DNA of 64,000 nucleotides, taken from NCBI GenBank assembly GCA_947499155.1, contig CANMND010000001.1:310001-374000 (forward strand), in the 5' to 3' direction. The stretch is from an uncultured Sphingomonadales bacterium (GTDB lineage: Bacteria; Pseudomonadota; Alphaproteobacteria; Sphingomonadales; Rhodothalassiaceae). Positions 1-8,716 of this stretch are shown here, one piece after another. A program made the position numbers and the translations under genes. The notes beneath the pieces are model-generated. The model was not told the DNA's origin. It saw only the letters and a list, made by a program, of their open reading frames with translations, and did not search any database. How positions within the stretch are numbered: position 1 is the stretch's first letter; each line of letters opens with the position of its first letter.

Positions 1-336
1 GATGCCGATGATCATAGTCCCCAGCTTATATATGACAATCCAGATGATTGGAAAGGTCCAGGGGTTGCCGACAAGAGTCCCAACCCAGGCAGCAAGCACA
101 TTTCCCCGTGTTGCCATGGCAATTCCCATAGCGCCAATGAGGTGGAAACCCATAAACGGAGTGAATGATATTGCAACCCCAGAAGCCACGCCGGCTGCAA
201 TGCCATGAGAGCTGTCTTTCAATCTGGCCAGACGGTGCCAGACATATTTTGCTGCCCGCGTCCAGCCACTTTTTGGCCAAAGCGCCTGTCGCACTTTTTG
301 CCCAAGTTTCAGCGGATTTTTACGACGAAACAGCAT
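1..336 (-). CDS. DUF2062 domain protein (3' end cut by window)
   Basis: The frame is open from an ATG at 336 down to base 1 with no stop, so the gene continues beyond the left edge; 112 residues are visible. After a basic N-terminus (MLFRRKNPLKLGQKV) comes the pattern of DUF2062 membrane proteins: a Gly/Ala-rich stretch ending SFTPFMGFH, then two hydrophobic helices separated by GTLVGNPWTFP, which is the family hallmark. The function of DUF2062 proteins is not established; they are small inner-membrane proteins. The gene lies downstream of pyrE and the (p)ppGpp synthase on the same strand, the usual alphaproteobacterial order. The family is clear; the role is unknown. Confidence 0.8.
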   Translation of the reverse strand, partial: MLFRRKNPLKLGQKVRQALWPKSGWTRAAKYVWHRLARLKDSSHGIAAGVASGVAISFTPFMGFHLIGAMGIAMATRGNVLAAWVGTLVGNPWTFPIIWIVIYKLGTMIIGI

Positions 337-379
337 TTACCCACGATACCTTACAAAGATCGAATACAGCCGGACGCAC

Positions 380-961
380 TTAAACCAAATCACGACTGCC
401 CGGCTTAACTGCAGGAATCCGGGCGAGTTCACCTGGAATATCTTCCGGGCGATAAACAGGGGCATCTATCGAGGCAAGCGCGATCAAAGGTACCCCTACA
501 TCGGCATTGCCGCCTGATCGGTCAATGAGGCACGCCGCCGCAACAACCTGCCCGCCATGACGTTCGATGGTGGCAATACATTCCCGCGATGATAGCCCCG
601 TCGTTACAACATCTTCCACCATCACAATCCTTTGCCCCGGTTTGATGGCAAAACCACGGCGAAACGTGAAGGCTCCGTTCACACGTTCAGCAAATATGCT
701 TGTGGTCCCTAGATGGCGTGCCACTTCATAGCCCACGACCACCCCGCCCATAGCAGGACTGACTACAAGATCTACCTCACCAAACCGCTCGCGGACTCTG
801 GCTGCAAGAGCTGAACACAAACGAGCCGACCGGCGCGGATCCGCCATAACTTTGGCGCACTGGAGGTAAACCGGGCTGTGCAAACCCGAAGACAACAAAA
901 AATGGCCTTCAAGCAAGGCCCCTGCCGCACGAAATTCCTCCAGAATGCTATTCTTGTCCAT
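380..961 (-). CDS. pyrE: Orotate phosphoribosyltransferase
   Basis: Transfers phosphoribose from PRPP to orotate, giving orotidine 5'-phosphate in de novo UMP synthesis (cytosolic). The 193-residue protein carries the PRPP-binding signature VEDVVTTG at about residues 115-122, preceded by the hydrophobic strand IVM, and the [10 protein letters not shown] segment typical of the N-terminal orotate lobe. Length is normal for the short bacterial form. The ATG at 961 is preceded by a purine-rich GGGGTGAG. It follows the (p)ppGpp synthase/hydrolase gene after about 100 bp on the same strand, and a DUF2062 gene follows it. Identification is secure. Confidence 0.95.
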   Translation of the reverse strand: MDKNSILEEFRAAGALLEGHFLLSSGLHSPVYLQCAKVMADPRRSARLCSALAARVRERFGEVDLVVSPAMGGVVVGYEVARHLGTTSIFAERVNGAFTFRRGFAIKPGQRIVMVEDVVTTGLSSRECIATIERHGGQVVAAACLIDRSGGNADVGVPLIALASIDAPVYRPEDIPGELARIPAVKPGSRDLV

Positions 962-1062
962 ACTGCTCTCACCCCTTTACATGTCATGGCATATTTTGGT
1001 TAACAAGACGGCAACAAACCCAGCTGGCACAAGGTAAAACCTTGTCAACAGCAGGCCTCTCG

Positions 1063-3219
1063 TTACCCCCGCAGGCGCTCAGCGCTACTGACAACGCGTG
1101 TAGCCCGCAAACTTGTCAGAATGTCAATCAGGTGGCGTACGTCGCGTACTTCCACATCCACCAGCATAGTATAGAAATCCCGGTCCCTATCGGTGATTTT
1201 GAGGTTCGAGATGTTCCCACCCTGTTTTGCCACCAGTGAAGCGATGCTGGCAAGAGCCCCCATCTCGTTCAAAACAATAAGTCGCAGGCGCCCGGCAAAG
1301 AAATCCTCATCACCTGCATTTGGCTGCCACGCAACATCGAGCCAACGCTCTGGTGCTTCAGAAAAGGCTGCCAGTGCCTCACAGTCGATTGTGTGAACGA
1401 TAACCCCGCGCCCTTTGGTCAATATTCCCACCACCCTGTCTCCAGGCAGGGGATGGCAACAATCACCCAGGTGCACAGCCATGCCAGGAGTGAGGCCAGT
1501 CAAGGGTATCGCCTGGGCATCCGATTTGTTCTTGGCCCAGTCGCCCGCCCAGTCCCGCTGTACAGGTGGCAGACCCTTTTTGTCGGCGCGCAACAAAACG
1601 CCAGGGAAGCAGGCCAGAATAACCTCCCGCGCTTTCAAAATACCCTGACCCACATCAACAAAGACATCTGCAACTGATTGTCGCTTCATTTTCGTAAGGG
1701 CCTGCTTGATGGCGCGGTCAGAAAAATCCACACCTTCTGCCGCAAATGCCCGTTCCAGAATGGTCCGGCCCAGCCCCTCATATTCCTCGCGCTGACTTTG
1801 ACGGACATAACGGCGGATAGCAGATCTGGCTTTTCCGGTGACAACAAACGTTTCCCAGCGCGGGCTTGGCTCTTGACCTTTCGATGTAAGAATATCCACC
1901 TGGTCACCATTGCTGAGTTGATGACGCAATGGCACCAGTCGGCCATTCACCTTGGCACCGACACAACGGTCCCCCACCTGGGTATGGACCGCATAAGCAA
2001 AATCCACCGGTGTGGAGCCACGAGGCAATGAAATGAGGTCGCCTTTTGGCGTAAAGCAAAAGACCTGATCATTGAACATTTCAAGCTTGGTATGTTCCAG
2101 AAATTCTTCGGGCGAAGACGCATTCTCCAGAATCTCCAGCAACGCCCGTATCCAGCGGTAGCGTGATCCTTCCGCATATTCTGTCGATTGTTTGTATTGC
2201 CAGTGCGCTGCAACCCCCAACTCCGCCACCTCGTGCATGTCACGGGTCCTGATCTGAACTTCGATGCGGGTCTTTCTGGGGCCAATCACTGTCGTATGTA
2301 TAGATCGGTAACCATTGCGCTTGGGAGTCGAGATATAATCCTTGAACCGTCCTGGAACCATTGACCATTTGCTGTGAACAATACCCAAGGTCCGGTAACA
2401 GGTGGCGATATCATCAACTACGATACGAAATGCCATCACATCGGCTATTTGCTCGAACGGAGCCTGCATGCTTTCCATTTTTTTCCAAATGGAATAGGAC
2501 CGCTTTTCCCGCCCGCTGACCGTTGCGGATATAGTCTCGGCCCGCATGGTTTCGGTCAGTTCCGCGACGACATCATCAACCAGCGTTCCCGCTTCCTCAC
2601 GCAGATAAGCAAGACGGACCCGCACTGTTTCCCAACCTTCCGGGTCGATCTGCTGGAAGGCCAGCTCTTCCAGTTCATCCTTCATTTCACGCATGCCGAT
2701 CCGTTCGGCAAGCGGTCCATAAATCTCCAGCGTTTCCAGCGCGATGCGCCGGCGTTTTTCGGGATTTTTGATAAAGTGAAGCGTCCGCATATTGTGCAGA
2801 CGATCGGCAAGTTTCACCAGCAACACACGAATATCGTTAGACATGGCCAGCACAAACTTGCGAAAATTTTCCGCATGTCGTGCATGCTCCGTCTGCATCT
2901 CAATGCGTGAAAGCTTGGTAACTCCATCGACCAGTTCAGCGATCTTGGGGCCGAACAGGTCAGCCAGTTCCTCGATACAGGCATCTGTATCTTCCACTAC
3001 ATCGTGCAAAAGTGCGGTAGCAATGGTCGCACTATCAAGCTTCATTCCAGTAAGAATGCCTGCCACTTCAAGGGGATGTGAGAAGTAGGGGTCGCCCGAT
3101 GCACGCTTTTGGCTGCCATGAGCCTTCAGGGAATAGACATAAGCGCGGTTGAGCATGGCTTCATCCGCGCCGGGATCATAGGCCTTAACTCGCTCAACCA
3201 GCTCATATTGTCGTACCAC
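1063..3219 (-). CDS. rsh: Bifunctional (p)ppGpp synthetase/hydrolase (Rel/SpoT homologue)
   Basis: Makes and degrades the stringent-response alarmone (p)ppGpp. The 718-residue protein has the full long-RSH order. The N-terminal HD hydrolase domain shows HDVVEDT near residue 72 and KLADRLHNMRTL further on. The synthetase domain shows RFKDYISTPKRNGYRSIH near 295. The TGS domain begins at about 385 (FTPKGDLISLPRGSTPVDFAY), and a C-terminal ACT domain covers about the last 75 residues (NEMGALASIASLVAKQGGNIS). Both catalytic halves look intact, so it should be bifunctional, as is usual where alphaproteobacteria have one long RSH. Translation appears to begin at a GTG (3219), giving the usual MVRQYELVERV start. 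It is downstream of rpoZ, with a terminator-like hairpin in between. Confidence 0.95.
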   Translation of the reverse strand: MVRQYELVERVKAYDPGADEAMLNRAYVYSLKAHGSQKRASGDPYFSHPLEVAGILTGMKLDSATIATALLHDVVEDTDACIEELADLFGPKIAELVDGVTKLSRIEMQTEHARHAENFRKFVLAMSNDIRVLLVKLADRLHNMRTLHFIKNPEKRRRIALETLEIYGPLAERIGMREMKDELEELAFQQIDPEGWETVRVRLAYLREEAGTLVDDVVAELTETMRAETISATVSGREKRSYSIWKKMESMQAPFEQIADVMAFRIVVDDIATCYRTLGIVHSKWSMVPGRFKDYISTPKRNGYRSIHTTVIGPRKTRIEVQIRTRDMHEVAELGVAAHWQYKQSTEYAEGSRYRWIRALLEILENASSPEEFLEHTKLEMFNDQVFCFTPKGDLISLPRGSTPVDFAYAVHTQVGDRCVGAKVNGRLVPLRHQLSNGDQVDILTSKGQEPSPRWETFVVTGKARSAIRRYVRQSQREEYEGLGRTILERAFAAEGVDFSDRAIKQALTKMKRQSVADVFVDVGQGILKAREVILACFPGVLLRADKKGLPPVQRDWAGDWAKNKSDAQAIPLTGLTPGMAVHLGDCCHPLPGDRVVGILTKGRGVIVHTIDCEALAAFSEAPERWLDVAWQPNAGDEDFFAGRLRLIVLNEMGALASIASLVAKQGGNISNLKITDRDRDFYTMLVDVEVRDVRHLIDILTSLRATRVVSSAERLRG

Positions 3220-3346
3220 CGCGCCGTCCGCCTTTGTTTACAAGAGATACGCCAATCGTCCTAAACTATCAGATAAGCACTTTCACCGTCTTCTGAAAGT
3301 ATCAAACGGCCCGGTTAATATCTTGACACAAAAAAGTTCTCAAATG

Positions 3347-3376
3347 AAAACGGCCCCTGCTTGATGCGGGGCCGTT
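3347..3376 (-). terminator. Hairpin between rpoZ and rsh
   Basis: A GC-rich inverted repeat (AACGGCCCC, 9-10 nt loop, GGGGCCGTT) lies between the rpoZ stop (3433) and the rsh start (3219). On the minus strand it is followed by TTTTCATTTGAG, a short T run. It should terminate or attenuate rpoZ transcription, so rsh may depend partly on its own promoter in 3220-3345. Confidence 0.75.
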
Positions 3377-3432
3377 AGTTTGCCTGTCACTTTCATAGGG
3401 GTAAAGCCGGCGAGGCCAGCTTGTTGGCCACC

Positions 3433-3735
3433 TTAATCCGGCAAATCTCCGCCAGAGCGACGTGCACGCATCATGAAAGCCATATCGTCTTCTTCCGGCT
3501 CGTCAACTTCAACATGTTTTTGCATGCCCTGTATGACAGCTTCCCGCAACGCATCGGGTTTGATTTTTTCATCGGCGATCTCGCGCAGAGCCACCACTGG
3601 ATTCTTGTCATTGTCGCGATCAACCAGCAAGGACGCACCAGAAGAAATCTGACGCGACCGCTGGGCCGCAAACATCACAAGTTCAAAACGATTGGTAACC
3701 TTATCGACGCAATCTTCGACAGTTACGCGTGCCAT
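3433..3735 (-). CDS. rpoZ: RNA polymerase omega subunit
   Basis: Small RNA polymerase subunit that assists beta-prime folding and, in proteobacteria, contributes to the ppGpp binding site. The protein begins [13 protein letters not shown], the conserved omega N-terminus, followed by [17 protein letters not shown] and the [10 protein letters not shown] segment. The 100-residue length and acidic, variable tail are typical. The ATG at 3735 is chosen over the in-frame start seven codons upstream because it aligns with the family and has GAGGAG seven bases before it. Its position upstream of the ppGpp synthase gene is the classical arrangement. Confidence 0.95.
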   Translation of the reverse strand: MARVTVEDCVDKVTNRFELVMFAAQRSRQISSGASLLVDRDNDKNPVVALREIADEKIKPDALREAVIQGMQKHVEVDEPEEDDMAFMMRARRSGGDLPD

Positions 3736-3837
3736 GCACAGCTCCTCAAGAAGCAAATTCTGATTGAATCGGCGTTGTATAGCCTGTTACCAGCTTCATG
3801 TAAAGCAGATCACAGGACCCTTAACGATCATTATTAT

Positions 3838-3993
3838 CTATTTTATGGGTCGTTCCGGTGCATGTGGTGTAGTATAGCTCGCAGGGTCACTGGCAGGAAA
3901 TGTCTGCTCAAGAGCCTCGTCCACATCCTCACAAAGTCGCTTGTTGTTACGAAGTTCGTCTTTTTTTGCACCTGTGTATTTCTTGACCGACAT
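3838..3993 (-). CDS. Small conserved protein with a FPASDP motif (51 aa)
   Basis: A 51-codon ORF, ATG at 3993 and TAG ending at 3838, with GAAGG before the start. The product is Lys-rich at the N-terminus (MSVKKYTGAKKDEL), then has an acidic helix (CEDVDEALEQ) leading to TFPASDPASYTTP. I recognise the pattern EALEE(S/T)FPASDPP(S/A) as a recurring small-protein type of unknown function in alphaproteobacteria; I know of no assigned role. It lies about 100 bp upstream of rpoZ on the same strand. It is too short for many ORF callers and could easily be missed. The reading frame and motif make it credible; expression is inferred. Confidence 0.75.
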   Translation of the reverse strand: MSVKKYTGAKKDELRNNKRLCEDVDEALEQTFPASDPASYTTPHAPERPIK

Positions 3994-4273
3994 GGATATT
4001 ACCTTCACTTGCTACGCGTTTACAGGCACCCGGGGACATCTGTAAGACCGTTGGTACAAATTTGTAATTTGTTCTCCCATGACATCCCAATTCGGCACCT
4101 TTAACTATACTCACATATTGGGTCACGACCAAGTTGTTTCAACGGCCGGTTCGAACTTCCGCCCTTTACAAAGTGGACCAGCTCTTTTATCCGGGCGGCT
4201 CACAAAACAGCTTTCCCTATGCTGGCGACTGAGCGCATAAAGTGGCCCCAAGACAAGGCGGAGCCGAAACACC

Positions 4274-6154
4274 ATGAACACCACCTTCGATCCCGCTACT
4301 CTTCTTGCGTTCATCCTGGCCGCCGGTGTCGTTGCCCAGTGGGTTGCGGAACGATTTCGCTTCCCGTCAATCCTGCCTTTGTTATTGATCGGCTTTGTCG
4401 TCGGCCCGGTCACAGGTTTTCTTAATCCGGACGCTGTCTTTGGAGACCTGCTGCTCCCCGGCGTTCAGCTGGGCGTTGCTGTCATCCTGTTTGAAGGCGC
4501 ATTAACCCTGCGGTTCGCTGACATTAAAGGGGCAGGCAATATCGTTTTGCGCCTGATCACAGTCGGCGTCGTCGTCACTATCGCGGTTATAGCGCTTGCA
4601 ACCCGGTTTGCCCTTGGGTTTGACTGGCAACTGGCTTTGTTGTTCGGCGCTATTGTGAGTGTGACTGGCCCTACAGTCATTATCCCGCTATTGCGAGCCG
4701 TGCGTCCCAGTGAACGACTGTCCAGAGTTCTGCGCTGGGAAGGCATCCTGATAGATCCCGTTGGTGCTGTGTTGGCGGTGATCATGTTTGAAGTCATCAT
4801 GGCTGGGACAGCCTCCAACAGTGAACCCCTGATCGATTTTGCCAAACTGTTCATTCTGGGAAGCCTTGTAGGTGCAGCAGGGGGCTTTCTTATGGGCACC
4901 TTGCTCAAAAAGCATCTCCTGCCCGACTATCTCATCAATGTCACAGCCCTGAGCTCCGTACTGCTCACATTCGTTCTTGCCAACCTGATTGCCCATGAAG
5001 GCGGCCTGGTAGCTGTGACTGTCATGGGTCTTGTCATGGGTAACAGTCAGGGGATTCCGAAAGACAGTATTCTCGACTTCAAGGAAAGTTTGTCACTTCT
5101 GTTGATTTCTGCACTGTTTATCATTTTGGCCGCCCGGCTTGATCTCGACGCTTTGCTGGCTCTTGGTCCTGCACTTGGCATTGTTCTTGTGATCATATTG
5201 TTTGTGGCCCGGCCTCTCACAGCATTTGCATCGACAGTTGGAACAGACATGCCATGGCGCGAACGAATATTATTAGGCTGGATGGCACCAAGGGGGATTG
5301 TCGCCGCAGCAGTCTCAGCTCTTTTCGCCCTGCAACTTGATGCAGCGGGAATTGTTGATGGTCACTTGCTGGTTCCCTTGACGTTTTCTGTGATCGTCGC
5401 AACTGTCGTCATCCACAGCCTGACATCGCGGCCTTTCGCAAAACTTTTAAATGTCGCAGAACCGGAAGCGCGCGGCGTCTTGATAGTCGGTGGGAATCCA
5501 GTTGCCATAAAAATTGCCCAGATACTGCAGGAAAACAATATCAAGGTTCTAATGGCCGACGCTTCATGGGCACAGGTGCGTCAGGCCCGGATGTTGGGTA
5601 TCCCCGTCTTTTTTGGACATGCCGTCTCAGATATCGCCGACCGCAAGCTGGATCTTCTTGGCCTTGGGACCCTGCTCGCCCTTTCCCGCGACCCAGCCTT
5701 GAATGCACTGTCGTGCCTGCGATATCGGACTGAGTTTGGACGCGCCAATGTTTATACAGTCCGACGTGACCAGAAGTTCATGGAAAGGGAGCGGGAAACC
5801 GTCACTTTCAATTTTCGTGGACGACTTTTATTCAAGGAATCCATGACGCTCGACAGGCTGGAAAGCGAACTGGAACAGGGACGCAAAATCCATTTAACAC
5901 CAATAAGTTCCGATTATTCCTTTGATGACCTGTTGGAAAAAGCCGGAGATACCAGCCCAATGCTTTTTGCCATCAGCCCACGGGGAAAGCTTTATCCATT
6001 TTCCGATGACCCAACATTCCGTATTGGAACGAAATGGCGCGTGGCATGGCTTTCAATGAATGGTAAACCAATTCAAAATAACAAGAAAAAAGAAAAAGAT
6101 GACAAAACATCCAACCTGCCCAAGCCGGGGACACCGCAACCCAATCTGCCATAG
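4274..6154 (+). CDS. CPA1-type cation/proton antiporter with C-terminal nucleotide-binding-like domain
   Basis: Inner-membrane monovalent cation:H+ antiporter. The first ~390 residues are very hydrophobic (about 12-13 helices) and follow the Na+/H+ exchanger pattern: VILFEGALTL near residue 75, then VSVTGPTVIIPLLR and WEGILIDPVGAVLAV, where the acidic residues of the ion site sit. From about residue 395 the protein turns soluble (EARGVLIVGGNPVAIKIAQILQ), resembling a TrkA-N/RCK-like Rossmann fold that could gate transport by nucleotide binding. The last ~30 residues are Lys/Pro-rich. Total 626 residues. Ion specificity (Na+ or K+) cannot be read from sequence. It is convergent with the patatin-like gene, leaving a 10 bp gap. 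Confidence 0.88.
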   Translation: MNTTFDPATLLAFILAAGVVAQWVAERFRFPSILPLLLIGFVVGPVTGFLNPDAVFGDLLLPGVQLGVAVILFEGALTLRFADIKGAGNIVLRLITVGVVVTIAVIALATRFALGFDWQLALLFGAIVSVTGPTVIIPLLRAVRPSERLSRVLRWEGILIDPVGAVLAVIMFEVIMAGTASNSEPLIDFAKLFILGSLVGAAGGFLMGTLLKKHLLPDYLINVTALSSVLLTFVLANLIAHEGGLVAVTVMGLVMGNSQGIPKDSILDFKESLSLLLISALFIILAARLDLDALLALGPALGIVLVIILFVARPLTAFASTVGTDMPWRERILLGWMAPRGIVAAAVSALFALQLDAAGIVDGHLLVPLTFSVIVATVVIHSLTSRPFAKLLNVAEPEARGVLIVGGNPVAIKIAQILQENNIKVLMADASWAQVRQARMLGIPVFFGHAVSDIADRKLDLLGLGTLLALSRDPALNALSCLRYRTEFGRANVYTVRRDQKFMERERETVTFNFRGRLLFKESMTLDRLESELEQGRKIHLTPISSDYSFDDLLEKAGDTSPMLFAISPRGKLYPFSDDPTFRIGTKWRVAWLSMNGKPIQNNKKKEKDDKTSNLPKPGTPQPNLP

Positions 6155-6164
6155 CGTGCACGCG

Positions 6165-7250
6165 TCACAGCGGTTGTAACATTTCCGGCAACAAACCACG
6201 CTCGATAATGCATTCAAATGCGTCCGCCATCCGTCTGGTCTCAATCAAAACCTGACGCCAATATGCCAGTCGCTCATCCGTTTTAAGGCGGGTAAAGTCC
6301 TTGCGATCTGGAATTTTACCATAGGGCAGGCTCGCAACTAACTTTGCACTGGGTGCGATCAAAAGAACATTGTCCATGTTTCCCGGTCGACCTCGTCGCC
6401 AGAAGAGTGGTTTGTCAAACCAGCCCGGCACTACATGATCATAAAAATGAGGGTAAAGAACGACACCCTCAGGGTCGTTTTGCAGGAACGCCTGATCAAA
6501 ATGATAATCAATAATCCCACCGTCGCGGTAAAGTCCGGCTGGAGCACCGGCTATATCGCCCACTGCATCCAGCACCAGTGGAATCGAACAGGAGGCCATA
6601 ATTGCCTGCCTCAGATTATCTGCCGTAAGGGGAATATGGTTGATAGGCATGCCAGACCAGTCAGCAAAGTGTCCACCACTTCTGGGATCGGCAAATAAAG
6701 CACGCTCAAAAAATAGCCCCAAACTTTTGCGGCTCACCAGATTGCCCATTGCTGCCGCCATCAGCCCTGCACCTAGCGGGACTTTATGGTCACTATTAAG
6801 GATGTGCCGTCCACGCACAGCCATTACGGATAGGCGCATCGGCCCCTGCAACGCCTCTGCAGCGCCGGAATCACCCAAAAAATGGTCAAGGATAGCAAAG
6901 CTGTCACGACTGATATCTGCCGCACTGTCACCAGGTTTATATCGATAGGCGAGATATGCCTCTTCCAGTCGGTCAAAGGCTTTGAGAGGATCGGCTTGTG
7001 CGTAACAGGCAAAGCGCCATGTCCCAATGGAAGACGCAAGCAGGTCAAGTGGCTCTGACCGGCCCACGATCCAGCGACGCATGATTGCACGATCCAGATG
7101 GGCAAGAACCAGCCATTTGGGGCCACCTGAGGCTCCCACCATCATACGGATCCGTGCGGGATCCAACCGGCCTTCGCGTTGGACAATCTCTCGAACCCGA
7201 GGTCCGGCTCGAAACGTCAGGATTTCGGAAAGCTCTGTAACCGTGCTCAT
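6165..7250 (-). CDS. Patatin-like phospholipase family protein
   Basis: Predicted serine lipid hydrolase with a Ser-Asp dyad. The nucleophile elbow GASGGPKW (G-x-S-x-G) lies near residue 37, and the second active-site motif YRDGGIIDYH lies about two-thirds along, so both catalytic residues are present. There is no signal peptide, so the 361-residue protein is probably cytosolic or membrane-associated. The ATG at 7250 is preceded by GGGGAG and is preferred to an upstream in-frame start. It stands alone between the antiporter gene (convergent) and tRNA-Gln. The physiological substrate is unknown. Confidence 0.85.
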   Translation of the reverse strand: MSTVTELSEILTFRAGPRVREIVQREGRLDPARIRMMVGASGGPKWLVLAHLDRAIMRRWIVGRSEPLDLLASSIGTWRFACYAQADPLKAFDRLEEAYLAYRYKPGDSAADISRDSFAILDHFLGDSGAAEALQGPMRLSVMAVRGRHILNSDHKVPLGAGLMAAAMGNLVSRKSLGLFFERALFADPRSGGHFADWSGMPINHIPLTADNLRQAIMASCSIPLVLDAVGDIAGAPAGLYRDGGIIDYHFDQAFLQNDPEGVVLYPHFYDHVVPGWFDKPLFWRRGRPGNMDNVLLIAPSAKLVASLPYGKIPDRKDFTRLKTDERLAYWRQVLIETRRMADAFECIIERGLLPEMLQPL

Positions 7251-7343
7251 GTTTTCTCCCCGTCTTTTGTGGGGCAGATGACTGGCCGGAAAACCCGTAT
7301 ACAATGGCAAAGCATGTTCAAATTTGGAAGGTCTGGAAGGTCA

Positions 7344-7418
7344 TGGCTGGGGCGGCAGGATTCGAACCTGCGCATGACGGGATCAAAACCCGTTGCCTTA
7401 CCGCTTGGCTACGCCCCA
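7344..7418 (-). tRNA. tRNA-Gln (anticodon TTG)
   Basis: A 75-nt cloverleaf on the minus strand. The acceptor arm pairs TGGGGCG with CGCCCCA and is followed by G and an encoded CCA (7344-7346). The anticodon stem ACGGG/CCCGT encloses the loop TTTTGAT, giving anticodon TTG. The T arm contains GGTTCGAATCC. It reads CAA glutamine codons. All arms can be paired by eye. Confidence 0.96.
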
Positions 7419-7485
7419 TCATGGGCCATGACGCGGCCACCTTAAAGCACAGCTTTTGCAGCCTGTAAAGCTCGAGAGACCCAAC

Positions 7486-8511
7486 TCAGCGGATTTCTCC
7501 TGCCAGACTCTGGCGACGGGTAAGTGTGACATAGATGCTGTAGTAGCTAAACATTACCAGAACAATCATGGGAAGCGTCAGTTCTGGCCAGAATGTAGCC
7601 AGCCCGCCAGGTACAGCAATAAGACCCAGATAAAGCGTCAGACCATAGCGCCATGGCATACTATCATAAATGATATGATGGAAATGACTGCGATCCGCAA
7701 CAAATGGTGCACGGCCCAAACTGACCCTTGTGGCGATTAGGCGGATGCAATCGCATGTCGGTATCAGGAACCACAAAACGATCAGATCAGCAGGAAGCTC
7801 AACGGTGCTGTGATTGAACACATAAATCGACAAAAGACCGATCAGGACTGAAATGGAATAACTGCCGGCATCACCAAGAAACAAGCGACCACGGATATTA
7901 AACATGAATGTAACAGACAGCGACATCAGCAGAACTGTCAGCACCAGACGCAGTTCCAAAGGCGCGCAATAGAGAAGAAACCCTGTCCAGATCATGCAAA
8001 TGCCAATAACAAGGCCGTTTTTGCCATCAGCCATATTGACCGCGTTCTGCAATCCTAAAAGGCATAAAAGTGTAAAAGCGCCAGCGATGACAGGGGCCAG
8101 AATATAGGGCCTGTCCAGAAACGAGAAATAGAGAACCTCAAGCCTCAAATCCGGCACCAAAGCCAAAGCACCCATAATCACAAAAGCCGATAAGCCGAAG
8201 CGAAGACCAGGATTTAAATCACGCCGGTCGTCAAAAAAGCCGATCAACAGCATGAAAATAGTTACAATCCCAGTCACACTCGCCAGTGAATTAAGCCCGG
8301 GTTGAAGAAAAAGCAGGCTAAACACAACGGGCAAACTGACAGCAATCCCCCCGACCAGAGGTGTTGGCCTTCTATGACGCTTCCGGCCATTTGCACCATC
8401 TGGCATGTCCATCACGCATAGCGTGTGCGCCAAAGGTTTCGCAAAAATACAAACACCTGCTGATATCAATAAAGCTATCGAACAAATACCAAGGAACAGT
8501 CCCCCTGTCAC
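7486..8511 (-). CDS. WecA/MraY-family undecaprenyl-phosphate sugar-1-phosphate transferase
   Basis: A polytopic inner-membrane enzyme (341 aa, about 10-11 helices) that transfers a sugar-1-phosphate from a UDP-sugar to undecaprenyl phosphate, starting a polysaccharide repeat unit. Family marks in order: FFDDRRDLNPGLRF near residue 90, NMADGKNGL, RLFLGDAGSYSIS and, near the C-terminus, DRSHFHHII (the HxH-type cytoplasmic loop of WecA relatives). The GTG at 8511 has GGAG eight bases before it. It is the third minus-strand gene after the SLBB exporter and the YjbH-like gene, separated by about 200 bp, which suggests it primes the polymer they export. The sugar specificity is unknown. Confidence 0.88.
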   Translation of the reverse strand: MTGGLFLGICSIALLISAGVCIFAKPLAHTLCVMDMPDGANGRKRHRRPTPLVGGIAVSLPVVFSLLFLQPGLNSLASVTGIVTIFMLLIGFFDDRRDLNPGLRFGLSAFVIMGALALVPDLRLEVLYFSFLDRPYILAPVIAGAFTLLCLLGLQNAVNMADGKNGLVIGICMIWTGFLLYCAPLELRLVLTVLLMSLSVTFMFNIRGRLFLGDAGSYSISVLIGLLSIYVFNHSTVELPADLIVLWFLIPTCDCIRLIATRVSLGRAPFVADRSHFHHIIYDSMPWRYGLTLYLGLIAVPGGLATFWPELTLPMIVLVMFSYYSIYVTLTRRQSLAGEIR

Positions 8512-8716
8512 ATTGGTTCTCCGTTATTATTCCTCATATTTCGCACGTATTTTCTTGCCTAATTTTGACAATCTCACATTCGTACAAATCAATTGTGAAT
8601 TTTTCACGACCAACTCATTTGTTGCATGAATTTTTAAAGGATACCCTAATGAAAAACAAGGGCGCGGCACTATAAGTGAGATTCTAAAGTTTATCGCCTC
8701 CTGGTTGATATTTTAA

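Noticed and set aside
3421-4104. A 227-residue plus-strand frame across rpoZ and its upstream region
   Set aside because: It is antisense to rpoZ and to the 51-residue ORF, has no recognisable motif and a cysteine/histidine-rich composition typical of shadow frames.
8649-8675. Eight-codon plus-strand ORF (MKNKGAAL) with AAAGGA upstream
   Set aside because: Too short to judge; no gene lies downstream on that strand, so a leader peptide role has no target.
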